NCBI GenBank assembly: GCA_944324265.1
Contig: CALUVS010000015.1
Span: 1 to 46,349, forward strand
Direction: 5' to 3'
Length of the DNA stretch: 46,349 nt
Origin: an uncultured Traorella sp.
Lineage (GTDB): Bacteria; Bacillota_I; Bacilli_A; Erysipelotrichales; Erysipelotrichaceae
A program made the position numbers and the translations under genes. The notes below the pieces were generated by a model that saw nothing but the letters and a program-made list of their open reading frames with translations, made no database searches and was not told the origin of the DNA. This document shows positions 38,205 through 46,349 of the stretch, piece by piece. Position 1 is the first letter of the stretch. Every line of letters starts with the position of its first letter.

Positions 38205-38789
38205 ATGAGTTTGAAAGAACGGATCAGCAGTGTTCTTGTTGTATCAGCTGCCGGTAACTTCATTCAGACCTTATATGAATATTTGCCGGAAGAAAAATAT
38301 TCCCCTATTTATACTGTATCAAATATCAGTGCTGCCAAAAGGGCAGTATGCGAACAATCCTTTGATTTTGTGATCATCAATTCTCCTTTGCCCGATGATG
38401 CAGGCATTCGCTTTGCTATTGATGCCAGTACGATACGCCATGCCGTTGTATTGCTGCTGGTTCGTTCGGAATTATATGAAGCTGTTTTTGATAAAGTGAT
38501 GGAACAGGGTATTTTTGTTTTGTCAAAGCCAACTTCTCGTTCATTTCTTATGCATGCTTTGGATTGGATGGAAGTGGTCAAAGAAAGAGAACGACTTCAT
38601 GAGAAAAAAACACATTCATTGGAAGATAAGATGGCAGAAATCAAATTAGTCAATCGGGCAAAAATAATATTGATGGAACAATCCTTGATGGATGAAGCGC
38701 AGGCACATCGCTGCATTGAAAAACAAGCGATGGATCGCTGTGTCAGCAAGCGCGTCATCGCAGAAGAAATCATTAAGAAACATTCCTAA
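38205..38789 (+). CDS. ANTAR-domain antiterminator with a degenerate receiver domain
   Basis: RNA-binding antitermination regulator, 194 aa. Residues about 8-120 resemble a response-regulator receiver (VLVVSAAGN, DFVIINSPLPDDAG, VLSKPTSRS), but the acidic pocket is missing and the phosphoacceptor position is Asn59, so aspartyl phosphorylation looks impossible. A charged coiled-coil (about 120-140) leads to the three-helix ANTAR domain (about 140-192: KLVNRAKIILMEQ, then EAQAHRCIEKQAMDR and VIAEEIIKK). ANTAR proteins bind hexaloop hairpins and prevent terminator formation. It sits behind glnA with a strong GGAGGGG site. Likely targets are the hairpins before gdhA and purC (inference). Confidence 0.87.
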   Translation: MSLKERISSVLVVSAAGNFIQTLYEYLPEEKYSPIYTVSNISAAKRAVCEQSFDFVIINSPLPDDAGIRFAIDASTIRHAVVLLLVRSELYEAVFDKVMEQGIFVLSKPTSRSFLMHALDWMEVVKERERLHEKKTHSLEDKMAEIKLVNRAKIILMEQSLMDEAQAHRCIEKQAMDRCVSKRVIAEEIIKKHS

Positions 38790-38791
38790 AG

Positions 38792-38822
38792 AAAAAGCGT
38801 ATGACTAAGTCATACGCTTTTA
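38792..38822. terminator. Bidirectional terminator between the ANTAR gene and tuf
   Basis: A 13-bp inverted repeat (AAAAGCGTATGAC and its complement around a 3-base loop) ends in U-runs on both strands, serving the convergent glnA-ANTAR and str operons. Confidence 0.85.
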
Positions 38823-38837
38823 GAGTTGAAAATTTAA

Positions 38838-40022
38838 TTAACCTTCGATTGCAGTAACGTTACCTGCACCTACAGTACGTCCACCTTCACGGATAGTGAA
38901 TTTAGTACCCTGTTCAACAGCGATTGGGTGAATTAATTCAACTTCCATTTCTACGTTGTCACCTGGCATAACTAATTCTACACCTTCTGGCAGATTGATT
39001 ACACCTGTAACGTCAGTTGTACGGAAGTAGAACTGAGGACGGTAGTTAGAAACGAATGGAGTGTGACGTCCACCTTCTTCTTTAGTCAATACGTAAACCT
39101 GAGCTTTGAATTTGCTGTGTGGTTTAACTGAACCTGGTTTACATAATACCTGTCCACGCTGAACTTCATCACGGTTGATACCACGTAACAATGCACCGAT
39201 GTTGTCACCTGCTTCAGCGAAGTCAAGTAATTTACGGAACATTTCGATACCTGTAACAACTGTTTTCTTAGTATCTTTGATACCAACGATTTCAACTTCT
39301 TCAGATAATTTCAAGATACCACGTTCAACACGTCCAGTAGCAACTGTACCACGACCAGTGATTGTAAATACGTCTTCTACAGCCATTAAGAATGGTTTGT
39401 CAGTTTCACGAGCTGGTTCAGGGATGTAAGAGTCAACAGCATCCATTAATTCATCGATAGCTGGAGTCCATTTTGGATCACCCTGTAATGCTTGGTAAGC
39501 AGAACCACGGATAACTGGAGCGTTGTCACCGTCGAATCCGTATTCGCTTAATAATTCACGAACTTCCATTTCAACTAAGTCGATTAATTCTTCATCATCA
39601 ACAAGGTCGCATTTGTTTAAGAATACAACGATTTTTTCTACACCTACCTGACGAGCTAACAGGATGTGTTCACGAGTCTGAGGCATAGGACCATCTGTAG
39701 CAGCTACTACCAGGATAGCACCATCCATCTGAGCAGCACCAGTAATCATGTTCTTAACGTAGTCAGCGTGACCTGGGCAGTCTACGTGAGCGTAGTGACG
39801 AGTTGCAGTCTGGTATTCAACGTGTGCAGTATTGATAGTAATACCACGTTCTTTTTCTTCAGGTGCACCGTCGATTGCATCGTAAGCTTTAAATTCAGCC
39901 TGTCCTTTCTTTGAAAGAACACTTGTAATAGCCGCAGTTAATGTAGTTTTACCGTGGTCAACGTGACCGATTGTACCGATATTAACATGCGTTTTGGATC
40001 TGTCAAACTTTTCTTTTGCCAT
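38838..40022 (-). CDS. tuf: Elongation factor Tu
   Basis: GTPase carrying aminoacyl-tRNA to the ribosome, 394 aa. G1 is [10 protein letters not shown]3 [10 protein letters not shown]4 NKCDLVD; the kirromycin-site and domain 2/3 motifs are normal. It is the last gene of the str operon, 75 bp from fusA, a gap that may hold its own promoter. Confidence 0.99.
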   Translation of the reverse strand: MAKEKFDRSKTHVNIGTIGHVDHGKTTLTAAITSVLSKKGQAEFKAYDAIDGAPEEKERGITINTAHVEYQTATRHYAHVDCPGHADYVKNMITGAAQMDGAILVVAATDGPMPQTREHILLARQVGVEKIVVFLNKCDLVDDEELIDLVEMEVRELLSEYGFDGDNAPVIRGSAYQALQGDPKWTPAIDELMDAVDSYIPEPARETDKPFLMAVEDVFTITGRGTVATGRVERGILKLSEEVEIVGIKDTKKTVVTGIEMFRKLLDFAEAGDNIGALLRGINRDEVQRGQVLCKPGSVKPHSKFKAQVYVLTKEEGGRHTPFVSNYRPQFYFRTTDVTGVINLPEGVELVMPGDNVEMEVELIHPIAVEQGTKFTIREGGRTVGAGNVTAIEG

Positions 40023-40056
40023 TGTAATTTCCTCCTAATGTTAATTTACCAAATCT

Positions 40057-40085
40057 ATTTTAATTCAAATCTTTTATAAAAGCAA
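40057..40085 (-). promoter_or_regulatory. Possible internal promoter for tuf
   Basis: -35 TTGCTT (40080-40085), 17-base spacer, -10 TAAAAT (40057-40062) in the fusA-tuf gap. It would give extra tuf expression. Confidence 0.4.
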
Positions 40086-40097
40086 CATTTATATTAA

Positions 40098-42188
40098 TTA
40101 ACCATTGCTTTTAACTACTTTTTCTGCAATTGACTTAGGTACTTCAGCGTAGTGGTCCATCTTCATAGAGTAGTTACCACGTCCCTGAGTAAATGAACGT
40201 AAGTCAGTTACATAACCGAACATTTCAGAAAGTGGGATATATGCACGAACCATTGTAGCATTTCCTCTTTCTTCCTGATCATTGATCTGCCCGCGGCGAG
40301 ATGAGATATCTCCCATGACTGAACCTACATATTCAGTTGGTGCAGTTACATCAACTAACATGATTGGTTCAAGCAGAACAGGTTTACATTTCTTAGCAGC
40401 TTCTCTTAATGCCATAGAAGCAGCGATCTTATAAGCCATTTCACTTGAATCGACATCGTGGTAAGAACCATCAAACAATGTAGCTTTGATATCGATAACT
40501 GGATAACCGGCAATTAAACCGTTAGCCAATGCAGCTTCAGTACCTTCAGCGATAGCCTTGATGTATTCTTTTGGTACAGATCCACCGACAGTAGCATCTG
40601 TAAATTCGAATCCAGCACCTTCTTCATTTGGTTCAAATCTGATCCAAACGTGACCGTACTGACCACGACCACCTGATTGCTTAATGTATTTACCTTCACA
40701 GTCAGCAGCCTGACGGATTGTTTCACGGTAAGCAATCTGAGGAGCACCTGTGTTAGCTTCTACTTTAAATTCACGTCTTAAACGGTCAACGATGATGTCA
40801 AGGTGAAGTTCCCCAACACCGGCAATAATTGTCTGACCAGATTCTGGATCAGTATAAGTCTTGAATGTAGGGTCTTCTTCAGCAAGTTTCTGAAGACCTA
40901 AAGTCATCTTATCCTGGTCACCTTTAGATTTAGGTTCTACTGAAATCTGAATAACTGGTTCAGGGAATACCATTGATTCAAGGATGATGTGAGCATCTTC
41001 AGCACACAATGTGTCCCCAGTAGTTGTATCTTTCAGACCAACACCGGCAGCGATGTCACCTGCATATACCTGATCAATTTCTTTACGAGAATTCGCATGC
41101 ATCTGTACGATACGTCCGAATCTTTCACGTTTTCCTTTTGTAGCGTTCAGCACATAGCTTCCTGCTTTGCATGTACCTGAGTAAACACGGAAGTAAGTTA
41201 ACTTACCGATGAATGGGTCAGTCATGATCTTGAATGCTAATGCTGAGAATGGTTCGTTGTCATCTGCGTGACGAGCAACTTCTGTACCATCTTCCAATGT
41301 ACCTACGATAGCAGGGATATCAACTGGAGAAGGCAAGTATTCAACAACACCGTCAAGCATTAACTGAACACCTTTGTTTTTATAAGCAGAACCGCAGAAT
41401 ACTGGGAAGAATTCACCAGTCAATACGGCTTTACGGATAGCAGCTTTGATTTGAGGAATTGTAGGTTCTTCACCTTCAAGTACCATCATCATCAAGTCAT
41501 CATCGAAATCAGCTACTGCTTCAATCAATTCCTGACGTTTTGCTTCCATTTTATCTTTCAGGTTTTCTGGCACTGGAATTTCAACGATATTCACGCCGTA
41601 ATCACCTTCGAAGTCATATGCTTTTCTTTCCAACAAGTCAATGATACCGCTGAAATCAGATTCAGCACCGATTGGCAGCTGTACAGCAGCCATCTTAGCA
41701 TCCAAACGAGTTTTGATTGTATTGCAGCTCATGTCAAAGTCTGCCCCAGTTGCATCCATCTTGTTGACGAATACAATACGAGGTACACCATAAGCAGAAG
41801 CCTGACGCCATACTGTTTCAGTCTGAGGTTCAACCCCAGCCTTAGCATCCAATACAGTTACGGCACCGTCAAGTACACGTAATGAACGTTCTACTTCAAC
41901 AGTAAAGTCTACGTGACCTGGAGTATCGATAATGTTGATACGGTGAGTCGCAAACTGTTTCTTGCTTCCTGCCCAGTGAGCAGTAGTTGCTGCAGAAGTA
42001 ATCGTAATACCACGTTCCTGTTCCTGAGCCATCCAGTCCATTGTAGAAGCACCATCGTGTGTTTCCCCAATTTTGTGGTTTACCCCAGTGTAGTACAGGA
42101 TACGTTCAGTTGTAGTTGTCTTACCGGCATCGATGTGAGCCATGATCCCGATATTACGAGTGTGTTCCAATGAATATTCACGTGCCAT
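40098..42188 (-). CDS. fusA: Elongation factor G
   Basis: Translocation GTPase, 696 aa. G1 [10 protein letters not shown]3 [10 protein letters not shown]4 NKMDATG, plus the domain IV segment [11 protein letters not shown] whose tip enters the decoding site. Between rpsG and tuf as in other str operons. Confidence 0.99.
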   Translation of the reverse strand: MAREYSLEHTRNIGIMAHIDAGKTTTTERILYYTGVNHKIGETHDGASTMDWMAQEQERGITITSAATTAHWAGSKKQFATHRINIIDTPGHVDFTVEVERSLRVLDGAVTVLDAKAGVEPQTETVWRQASAYGVPRIVFVNKMDATGADFDMSCNTIKTRLDAKMAAVQLPIGAESDFSGIIDLLERKAYDFEGDYGVNIVEIPVPENLKDKMEAKRQELIEAVADFDDDLMMMVLEGEEPTIPQIKAAIRKAVLTGEFFPVFCGSAYKNKGVQLMLDGVVEYLPSPVDIPAIVGTLEDGTEVARHADDNEPFSALAFKIMTDPFIGKLTYFRVYSGTCKAGSYVLNATKGKRERFGRIVQMHANSRKEIDQVYAGDIAAGVGLKDTTTGDTLCAEDAHIILESMVFPEPVIQISVEPKSKGDQDKMTLGLQKLAEEDPTFKTYTDPESGQTIIAGVGELHLDIIVDRLRREFKVEANTGAPQIAYRETIRQAADCEGKYIKQSGGRGQYGHVWIRFEPNEEGAGFEFTDATVGGSVPKEYIKAIAEGTEAALANGLIAGYPVIDIKATLFDGSYHDVDSSEMAYKIAASMALREAAKKCKPVLLEPIMLVDVTAPTEYVGSVMGDISSRRGQINDQEERGNATMVRAYIPLSEMFGYVTDLRSFTQGRGNYSMKMDHYAEVPKSIAEKVVKSNG

Positions 42189-42200
42189 TGTCTACACCTC

Positions 42201-42671
42201 TTACCAACGATAGTGAGCAAACGCTTTGTTTGCTTCAGCCATCTTGTGAGTATCATCTTTCTTCTTAACAGAAGCACCAGTTCCGTTAGCAGCATCAATA
42301 ATTTCTGCAGCTAATCTTTGTTCCATTGTCTTTTCGTTTCTTAAACGAGAGTAGTTAACAAGCCATCTCAATCCAAGAGTTAATCTTCTTTCCTGAGATA
42401 CTTCTACTGGAACCTGGTAGTTAGCTCCACCAACACGGCGAACTTTTAATTCCAATACTGGCATAACGTTTTCCAATGCTTGTTCGAAAACTTCCATTGG
42501 CTGACGTCCAGTTTTCACTTCAATAATGTTAAATGCGTTGTAAAGGATAGTCTGAGCTACTCCTCTTTTACCATCGATCATGATTTTATTGATTAAACGA
42601 GTAATCAATTTAGAGTTGTAGATTGGGTCTACCAATACATCACGCTTAGCGATATGTCCTTTTCTAGGCAT
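42201..42671 (-). CDS. rpsG: 30S ribosomal protein S7
   Basis: Head assembly protein S7, 156 aa, starting [20 protein letters not shown] and ending in [14 protein letters not shown]. In E. coli S7 represses the str operon; the leader upstream of rpsL could play a similar role here. Confidence 0.98.
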   Translation of the reverse strand: MPRKGHIAKRDVLVDPIYNSKLITRLINKIMIDGKRGVAQTILYNAFNIIEVKTGRQPMEVFEQALENVMPVLELKVRRVGGANYQVPVEVSQERRLTLGLRWLVNYSRLRNEKTMEQRLAAEIIDAANGTGASVKKKDDTHKMAEANKAFAHYRW

Positions 42672-42694
42672 ACTTATTTCCTCCTTTCACGATC

Positions 42695-43114
42695 TTATTT
42701 CTTAGCTTTAGGTTTTTTCGCACCATACAGTGAACGAGACTGATTACGGTTGTTAACACCGGCGCAGTCCAATGTTCCACGAATAATGTGGTAACGAACC
42801 CCTGGTAAATCCTTAACACGTCCTCCACGGATCAACACAACGCTGTGTTCCTGCAAGTTGTGTCCAATTCCTGGGATGTAAGCTGTAACTTCCATTCCGT
42901 TTGATAAACGAACACGTGCATATTTACGAAGTGCTGAGTTTGGTTTTTTAGGTGTCATTGTACCAACACGAGTACATACTCCACGTTTTTGTGGTGAAGT
43001 CAAGTTAGTAGGACGACGTTTCAGTGAGTGGTAAACTCTATTTAAAGCTGGTGACTTTGAAGCCCATACTTTATTTGTACGACCTTTACGTACTAATTGA
43101 TTAATTGTAGGCAT
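42695..43114 (-). CDS. rpsL: 30S ribosomal protein S12
   Basis: Decoding-centre protein S12, 139 aa, starting [15 protein letters not shown]. Lys residues in [21 protein letters not shown] and [12 protein letters not shown] sit at the classic streptomycin-resistance positions and appear wild type. I chose ATG 43114 (AGGAGG 6 bases upstream) over a longer in-frame start at 43159. Confidence 0.98.
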   Translation of the reverse strand: MPTINQLVRKGRTNKVWASKSPALNRVYHSLKRRPTNLTSPQKRGVCTRVGTMTPKKPNSALRKYARVRLSNGMEVTAYIPGIGHNLQEHSVVLIRGGRVKDLPGVRYHIIRGTLDCAGVNNRNQSRSLYGAKKPKAKK

Positions 43115-43137
43115 GAGTGTCCTCCTTTCATTTCTAA

Positions 43138-43196
43138 CACACATTTCCGGGTGTGCCATACTTTGCCATAAATCAGTGACTCATTTTCAGAGTCAC
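43138..43196 (-). promoter_or_regulatory. Structured leader of the str operon
   Basis: Two hairpins lie between promoter and rpsL: a perfect 7-bp GUGACUC/GAGUCAC stem (43176-43196) and a CACAC/GUGUG stem (43138-43155). They could be a site for S7- or S12-type feedback, but I cannot match them to a known leader family. Confidence 0.4.
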
Positions 43197-43215
43197 AGTT
43201 TACGCTAGCTCGTAT

Positions 43216-43245
43216 ATCTTAACACCCACCAACAATTTATGTCAA
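43216..43245 (-). promoter_or_regulatory. Promoter of the str operon
   Basis: Perfect -35 TTGACA (43240-43245), 18-base spacer, -10 TAAGAT (43216-43221), minus strand. Between 43246 and 43342 the DNA is T-rich with a weak CGCT/AGCG hairpin near 43325-43340 that may end the lipoprotein transcript. Confidence 0.65.
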
Positions 43246-43342
43246 TATTTTTTTCGCATATTTTTGGCAAAAAATGCATTTTTTTTATATTCTGCTTTTT
43301 TCTTGCCCAAAACCGCCTTTTTCTCGCTAATTTCAGCGTTTT

Positions 43343-44851
43343 TTATTCCATAATTAGGCTGACGGCATGGTCACGGAATCCATAGACTTTGACATAAACA
43401 TCCAGCACAAGTTTTCCTTCTTCATTCAGATGGAAGGAACTATTCACCAAACGATTTTCTTTCGCATCCAATCCTTCTCGGCTCCACTCCGCTTCAAAGC
43501 AGGCAGGAATATCTTTATTGGATTCATAATCACTGTACTGACAGACACTCATGCCCAACTGACTTTCAGCTTTATGGATGACCTGCTGCGGATCATTGTC
43601 AAAATATTGTTCTATGATCATTTCATCGCTCATCGATAATCCGCTGCTTTTATCAAACAGATATCCTTTATCTGAGCTATCCGGATCACTGATGCTGATG
43701 AGTTCCTCATTTTCCTCGATCACAGTGAGCTGATCATCTTCAATACTTCTTTCATTGAACATATATGCCTGCTTATTGTCGATCTGCCAAGAAACCCGTC
43801 CATTTTCATCCGATACAAAATCCTGACGATTCACTTCATGATCATAAAAATCACTTTCTTCTTGAATGACACGGGCAATTCTTTCTACCTGACCATCGAT
43901 CATTTGATTTTCAATCTGAATGAAGCAAGCATCTTGAGGGTGATAGATCAGCCAAACCATCATATTGTAAATATCTTCTTGACGTTCCATCATACTTTCA
44001 TAATTCAAACTATCATATCGCAGATAATAATCAATGACCTGATTTTCTGAAGTAGTCTTGCCGGCAATCTTCATCACCGTCGGTTCAATATAGATACCGT
44101 CCAGATGTGTCATTTCAATCGTTTGTGTTTCCATATCGTAATGCATTTGATCACCTAAATAAGATGCTTCCTCAAAAGGCACTTCCTGAATACTGCCGTC
44201 AATAATTCCTTCTGACATCAATTCCTGACGATATTGCGGCCAGTCCATGGAATAATCATGATAGTTTTTGATATAAAGGCGTGGATCCTGCATCATTTCA
44301 TTTTGCGTCATTTCATCTTGTACAAGTTCCGCTAAATTGTTATCAACCGGATTGCCTGCCGTATAATTATTCGGCGTATGCACCGCCAATACTTGCCATT
44401 CGTCAGCGGATTCCTTTGGATCCAGCTGTGTAATTTCATCATACATGGATTCTTCGACTTCCAATACAAATGAACCGGCATTCACCCCGATGTAATGATC
44501 TTGTCCATCCGATAATTCCTCCATGACCCAAATATTCCCTTCAACATCTTCAAACTGCAGGATCATTCGTGTGACCATTGAATCTGTTCGGGCGACCATA
44601 TAGGTTGGAGTCAGCGAAGCAATCTCTTGCATCACTTCTTCGGTATTCTGATCAATCTGAAAAATATCAGCACTTTGCATTCCAATGGTGTTATAGCCAA
44701 AATAAGTTACTTGAATGCTTACCGGATCGATTGCCTGATAGGAGGCAAACTGTGTATATAAATCACGATCGTCCATGTCAAAAGGCTTTTTTTCCGGTGC
44801 ACTGGAACAAGCACTAAGCATCAGAAGCAAACATAAAAGAATCTTTCTCAT
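43343..44851 (-). CDS. Predicted lipoprotein of unknown function (second of a pair)
   Basis: No recognised family. The 502-residue protein has a lipoprotein signal (LLMLSACSS, Cys15) and no other membrane segment, so it should be anchored outside the cell. It is acidic, rich in Asp, Glu, Gln, Met and Tyr, with no repeat I can see. Its ATG overlaps the upstream stop by 4 bp (ATGA), so the two lipoproteins are translated together and may act together. GGAAG 9 bases upstream supports the start. Confidence 0.75.
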   Translation of the reverse strand: MRKILLCLLLMLSACSSAPEKKPFDMDDRDLYTQFASYQAIDPVSIQVTYFGYNTIGMQSADIFQIDQNTEEVMQEIASLTPTYMVARTDSMVTRMILQFEDVEGNIWVMEELSDGQDHYIGVNAGSFVLEVEESMYDEITQLDPKESADEWQVLAVHTPNNYTAGNPVDNNLAELVQDEMTQNEMMQDPRLYIKNYHDYSMDWPQYRQELMSEGIIDGSIQEVPFEEASYLGDQMHYDMETQTIEMTHLDGIYIEPTVMKIAGKTTSENQVIDYYLRYDSLNYESMMERQEDIYNMMVWLIYHPQDACFIQIENQMIDGQVERIARVIQEESDFYDHEVNRQDFVSDENGRVSWQIDNKQAYMFNERSIEDDQLTVIEENEELISISDPDSSDKGYLFDKSSGLSMSDEMIIEQYFDNDPQQVIHKAESQLGMSVCQYSDYESNKDIPACFEAEWSREGLDAKENRLVNSSFHLNEEGKLVLDVYVKVYGFRDHAVSLIME

Positions 44852-46212
44852 GCGGCTTCACTTCCTTCCTGTTCTTCCTGCACTTCATTCTCTTCATCTA
44901 TTATTGGTTCAGGTTCTTCATTATCGATTTCTTCCTCGACTTCTTCCGGTACAATAGCATGGATTGTCTCAAAGGAAACAAATTGAATACCTGTTTCTGT
45001 TTCCTGCAGAACGACATGAGCCTGCCGGAATTGATCCTCATTGCCTTCAATCTGATCAAAGACATCGCCGTTTTCATTCATATAGCGTACAGTAAAATCC
45101 GCTCCTGTATCACTCATTTCATAGCTCGGCATATAGAAGAGCACATCATATTCTCTGACGTTGTCATGTTCGATGAGATGCAGGATTCGTGCACTTTCTG
45201 CTTGGGGAAACATGACCTCATAAGGTTCAATGATCTCAATCAGTTTTTGATCTTGATTGTAATTGGCACCAAAAAGAATCCCATCCTTCAAAACGCCGCT
45301 TTCCATTTCAGGAAATACAAAATCTTCACCCAATATTTCTTTTCCCTTGCATTCTGTCAAATACTCATTGACTAATGTAGAGGCAATCGGATGTATACCG
45401 CCGACATCCTGAAAAGCAATTTCACTTTTATCATGATAAGGACCGATCGTTCCTGCATAAACTTCATAACCTTTTTCTCTGCATAATACAGCTAATCCCG
45501 CCGTTAATTCACGCCACTGCGTTATTTCATGATAATCACTGAAATCTTCTTCGATGTAGAAAATCAAACGCAGTACCTTTTGCCATTCATCATCTGCCTC
45601 TGAAGGAAAAATATTGATCCTGTTTTCATTGTCTGTTTCCGGAATTTCTTCATTTGGTTCAATGCTTTCTATTGTATCTGCCCAGCTTTGAAAATTCGAT
45701 GTTGTTTCATTGAAATTCAAAGCTATGACTTCTTGTGCATTTTCCTGATAAGAAGAAAGTTTTTCATACAAGGAAAGCGGTTCTTGAAAAGCTAAATATT
45801 CTTTTTCTGTATAAAATAATCCTTCATCGGTACATTTTAAGATGATTGGCTCTTTATCTGAAAAAGATATTTCAATAGCCATACGATTGTCTGCTTCAAT
45901 TTCTTTTTCTTCTGTCAGTATTGTATTGCTTAATATTTGTTTAATTTCATTGATTTTATCACTCTCATCAATAATAAAGTCATAAGCAGCACTGTCATCT
46001 TCCTTATCCATAACAATATGAAGTGACTGCCATTCTTCTTTCAATACATTTGCCAATCGATTTTCTAAGAGATTGGTATAATACATATCCTGCAATTGTC
46101 CTTCTTTATGAAAGATTTCTGATATTTCCAGTTTTTCTTCTGCCGGCATTTCTTCTGTCTGTGCACTGCATCCGACAAGCAGACACAGCAATAAAATCAT
46201 TCCCTTTTTCAT
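44848..46212 (-). CDS. Predicted lipoprotein of unknown function (first of a pair)
   Basis: No recognised family. The 454-residue product starts MKKGMILLLCLLVGCSAQ (lipobox Cys15). I preferred ATG 46212 because GAGG lies 8 bases upstream; an earlier in-frame ATG at 46263 would add 17 residues. The middle has alternating acidic and hydrophobic segments. The C-terminus is strongly acidic (EEVEEEIDNEEPEPIIDEEN and on to the end). A TATAAT at 46229-46234 is too close to the start to be a sure promoter. It is coupled to the next lipoprotein. Confidence 0.75.
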   Translation of the reverse strand: MKKGMILLLCLLVGCSAQTEEMPAEEKLEISEIFHKEGQLQDMYYTNLLENRLANVLKEEWQSLHIVMDKEDDSAAYDFIIDESDKINEIKQILSNTILTEEKEIEADNRMAIEISFSDKEPIILKCTDEGLFYTEKEYLAFQEPLSLYEKLSSYQENAQEVIALNFNETTSNFQSWADTIESIEPNEEIPETDNENRINIFPSEADDEWQKVLRLIFYIEEDFSDYHEITQWRELTAGLAVLCREKGYEVYAGTIGPYHDKSEIAFQDVGGIHPIASTLVNEYLTECKGKEILGEDFVFPEMESGVLKDGILFGANYNQDQKLIEIIEPYEVMFPQAESARILHLIEHDNVREYDVLFYMPSYEMSDTGADFTVRYMNENGDVFDQIEGNEDQFRQAHVVLQETETGIQFVSFETIHAIVPEEVEEEIDNEEPEPIIDEENEVQEEQEGSEAA

Positions 46213-46273
46213 TAATATCACCTCTTTCATTATAGCTGATTTAAGGATAAACAAAAAGGGCATTAAAGCTCAT

Positions 46274-46295
46274 AAAAAAATGACGCAATGCGTCA
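46274..46295 (-). terminator. Terminator of a gene beyond the right edge
   Basis: A TGACGCA/TGCGTCA inverted repeat (46281-46295) followed by seven U on the minus strand. It should end a minus-strand transcript entering from the right; 46296-46349 shows no gene. Confidence 0.75.
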
Positions 46296-46349
46296 TAAAT
46301 AAAACTTAAAACAGGGATATCTCTCCGCTCTTATATTTGATAAAATATT

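Noticed and set aside
43115-43159. Longer rpsL start at 43159
   Set aside because: S12 proteins begin MPTINQL, and AGGAGG is correctly placed before ATG 43114.

Overview
The window looks like a chromosomal segment from a low-GC Firmicutes bacterium. The ribosomal gene order is Gram-positive, S14 is the zinc type, ribosome binding sites are strong AGGAGG-like sequences, and promoters are TTGACA/TATAAT-like. The missing L30 gene in the spc operon, the S10-to-ecf gene order and the type III glutamine synthetase fit an Erysipelotrichia-like (Mollicutes-related) gut anaerobe, but I would not name a genus. I saw no rRNA, tRNA, CRISPR array, insertion sequence or prophage.

Layout. Nearly everything is on the minus strand, so transcription runs right to left. 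The right edge (46.3-43.3 kb) has two translationally coupled lipoprotein genes of unknown function. The str operon follows (rpsL-rpsG-fusA-tuf, 43.2-38.8 kb). Next come the only plus-strand genes: a short type I glutamine synthetase (glnA) and an ANTAR-domain antiterminator. Divergent from them lies a nitrogen-assimilation operon, gdhA-glnN-asnB (36.8-31.7 kb), in which glnN is broken by a -1 frameshift. Behind it is a nucleotide operon, purC-purA-purB-guaA-pyrG (31.5-25.0 kb). A small lipoprotein, thiT with a TPP riboswitch, and a CcdA-TlpA fusion occupy 24.8-22.2 kb. The S10-spc-alpha super-operon (22.1-7.7 kb) follows, then a methyltransferase, a membrane-anchored RraB-like protein, the ECF transporter core ecfA1-ecfA2-ecfT with truA, a PHP phosphatase, a VanY-type carboxypeptidase lipoprotein, and rplM-rpsI at the left edge.

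How it fits together. The most interesting region is 31.5-38.8 kb. The gdhA and purC operons each start with a good promoter followed at once by an intrinsic terminator lying just before the ribosome binding site. In both leaders the 5' arm of the terminator can instead form a near-identical hairpin: an AAGGC/GUCUU stem closing a six-base loop with A at position 1 and G at position 4. That loop signature is the one known for ANTAR antiterminator proteins, and an ANTAR gene sits a few kilobases away beside glnA. This suggests a local circuit in which nitrogen status, perhaps sensed through GlnA, sets read-through into ammonia/glutamate/asparagine synthesis and into the nucleotide steps that consume aspartate and glutamine nitrogen. 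The link between the protein and the hairpins is inference; the hairpins and genes are directly visible.
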